Of a stretch of DNA of 7,006 nt, positions 5,444-7,006 are shown one piece after another (positions within the stretch are counted from its first letter, which is position 1; each line of letters begins with the position of its first letter). Below the pieces are notes generated by a model. The model was given only the letters and a program-made list of their open reading frames with translations, ran no database searches and was not told the origin of the DNA. Origin of the DNA: Bacteroidales bacterium (GTDB lineage: Bacteria > Bacteroidota > Bacteroidia > Bacteroidales > GCA-2711565). Both the position numbers and the translations under genes were made by a program. The stretch is taken from assembly GCA_029931995.1 (NCBI GenBank), contig JAOZQX010000067.1:1-7006 (forward strand). The letters are read 5' to 3'.

Positions 5444-7006
5444 ATGTCGGGAAACAGAAAAGCTACTTCAAATATTTTGTTTGTAATAATTCTTATTGCA
5501 ATTCTGGTTGCTGCATTTTTTGCTTATAACCACTTCACAAAAAAAACCTTTAAGGCTTTTGATGCCGTTCCTGCATCCGCTTCATTTTTTATCGATTTCA
5601 ATTCGCTTAACAACATCAAAGAGGAATTGAGTACGAATAAAATGTGGATGGAATTACTAAAATTGGAAAAAATAAATCGTATCAATTCAGAATATGAACT
5701 TTTTAATTCGACGGCTTCGAATCATGCACAACTTTCAACATTTATGCAAGAAGGAAAAGGAGTGCTTGCAATTCATGAAATGAATGATAAAACCCAGATT
5801 TTACTAATACTGGAAACCGGTTACAAAATGAGTTATGCCTTAATGGATGGGTTTTTTGATGAAATTTACGGAAATAGTTTTACGCGCTTGCAAAGCAATT
5901 TTCAGGGCGAAAAAGTTAAGAAAATAATATTTAACACAGCAGATAATACTTATTCGTATGCCCTTATAGGCAATTTATTTTTAGGTAGTGTTAGCGAAAA
6001 TTTACTTAAAGAAAGTATCAGCCATTTACAAAAAAACCAGAGCATTACAAACGATTCCGATTTTAACGCATTGAAGCAAAGTGCAGGTAAAAATGTAGAT
6101 GCAAATATTTATGTAAACCCCTCGAATTTCTCAGGTTTTCTTAGCGAGCTTACAGAAAAAACATATCAAACTTTTTCTCAAAATGCGAATAATTATTCGT
6201 CATGGACAGGCTTAGATTTAATCCTCAAGGAAGATGAGCTTTTGCTAAACGGTTATACCAAAGCTGATGAGGAAAGCAATCATTTCATGGCTCTATATCA
6301 CAAGCAAGTCCCACAGCCCATTACCTTAACAGGGATTTTGCCTTACAATACCAGCTTGATGCTTCATTATGGTTTTGAGAATTACCAGGTATTTTTTGAA
6401 GATTATAAAAACTATTTGAAAGCCCACAGTAAGTACGAAGCCTTCAGAAAAAAAATCGACAATCTGAACATCAGTCTGAAAACAAACCTTGAGCATTTGA
6501 TCGTTCCACAAATTGGCAGTGAGGCTGCTTTGGTTTCTTATGCCACCACTCCTTCTGAATTTAATTCGCGAAGCTATGCCGTTATTAAAACCAAAGATGT
6601 CCAGGAGAGCCGTCGTCGCTGGGGACAAATTCACCAGCATGTTAGCGGTAGCGGACTGGTAAAACATCACAAAGGTTTTGAAATTTTTCGTATTAATAAA
6701 AACGGAATTTTAGAAATATTGCTTGGCAAATCATTTAGCGTAATTACCAAATTCAACTATATTTTCTTGAATGGCTTTATGGTAGTGGCTAATTCATCTC
6801 AAGCGCTCGAGTCCTTTATCGATCTTTATCAAAGCGGGAAAACCCTCGATTTAAACGAAAACTATAAATTATTCATCGACAATGTTTATCAGGAATCAAA
6901 TTTCTATTTGTATTGCAATATCAAGAATGGATTTGACTTACTTCAAAAATATTTAGCCCCCGATTTCTTCAATCATTTAAATTCACCACAAATTAATTTT
7001 ACCAAT
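5444..7006 (+). CDS. membrane-anchored periplasmic protein, DUF3352-like (incomplete at right edge)
   Basis: From ATG 5444 the frame stays open for 521 codons to the last base, so the C-terminus is missing. Residues 1-10 are polar/basic (MSGNRKATSN), then one long hydrophobic helix spans about 11-29 (ILFVIILIAILVAAFFAY), followed by a wholly soluble region. There is no lipobox Cys or obvious signal-peptidase site, so an uncleaved N-terminal anchor with a large periplasmic domain is likely. After the anchor, FDAVPASASFFIDFNSL (39-55) resembles the VPa(d/n)a segment that opens DUF3352-type proteins. Two similar segments, SYALIGNLFLGSVSENLLKE (171-190) and one near 437-455 containing FLNGFMVVANSSQALESF, suggest a duplicated domain. 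Function unknown; no catalytic motif seen. It follows rnhB by 85 bp and is on the same strand. The family assignment is from memory and tentative; that this is a real gene is supported by the long open frame and protein-like composition. Confidence 0.75.
   Translation, partial: MSGNRKATSNILFVIILIAILVAAFFAYNHFTKKTFKAFDAVPASASFFIDFNSLNNIKEELSTNKMWMELLKLEKINRINSEYELFNSTASNHAQLSTFMQEGKGVLAIHEMNDKTQILLILETGYKMSYALMDGFFDEIYGNSFTRLQSNFQGEKVKKIIFNTADNTYSYALIGNLFLGSVSENLLKESISHLQKNQSITNDSDFNALKQSAGKNVDANIYVNPSNFSGFLSELTEKTYQTFSQNANNYSSWTGLDLILKEDELLLNGYTKADEESNHFMALYHKQVPQPITLTGILPYNTSLMLHYGFENYQVFFEDYKNYLKAHSKYEAFRKKIDNLNISLKTNLEHLIVPQIGSEAALVSYATTPSEFNSRSYAVIKTKDVQESRRRWGQIHQHVSGSGLVKHHKGFEIFRINKNGILEILLGKSFSVITKFNYIFLNGFMVVANSSQALESFIDLYQSGKTLDLNENYKLFIDNVYQESNFYLYCNIKNGFDLLQKYLAPDFFNHLNSPQINFTN

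Noticed and set aside
6326..6670. 114-codon minus-strand ORF
   Set aside because: It is antisense to the long open frame from 5444 to the end, which has better protein-like composition and a membrane anchor.

Overview
The window looks like a chromosomal segment of a Bacteroidota bacterium, most likely a Bacteroidales/Marinilabiliales-type lineage. The DNA is AT-rich, and the genes lack recognisable Shine-Dalgarno sequences. Upstream regions carry TAnnTTTG-type -7 boxes, the Bacteroidota sigma-70-like signature. The proteins (Wzx-like flippase, GT4 glycosyltransferase, PurD, a DUF6427-like membrane protein, RNase HII) read as Bacteroidota versions. The taxonomic placement is inference from style, not a database result.

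Layout. Positions 1-678 (minus strand) hold the N-terminal 226 codons of a polysaccharide/O-antigen flippase that runs off the left edge. A 133-bp divergent intergenic region follows, with a good candidate promoter for the flippase. On the plus strand, 812-1942 is a GT4 glycosyltransferase that must start at TTG. Together these two look like one edge of a surface-polysaccharide locus. Positions 1943-2115 contain an imperfect hairpin repeat. From 2116 a plus-strand run reads: purD (2116-3405), a small inverted-repeat-bounded cassette (3410-3782) with a frameshifted four-helix-bundle (23S rRNA IVS-type) gene, a polytopic membrane protein (3792-4775), rnhB (4762-5358, overlapping its neighbour by 14 bp), and a membrane-anchored DUF3352-like protein (5444 to the right edge, incomplete).

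How it works together. PurD is a housekeeping purine enzyme and RNase HII removes misincorporated ribonucleotides. The membrane protein and rnhB are translationally overlapped and probably co-transcribed. The last gene has its own possible -7 box. The most unusual item is the 373-bp cassette between purD and the membrane-protein gene. It has 15-bp perfect terminal inverted repeats made of TTATGAGT units. These repeats supply the start codon of the cassette gene's original reading frame and its stop codon, and a further unit supplies the last codons and stop of purD. The architecture resembles the intervening sequences known from 23S rRNA, but here it sits in an intergenic position within an apparent operon. 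The encoded protein is broken by a frameshift after its first helix.
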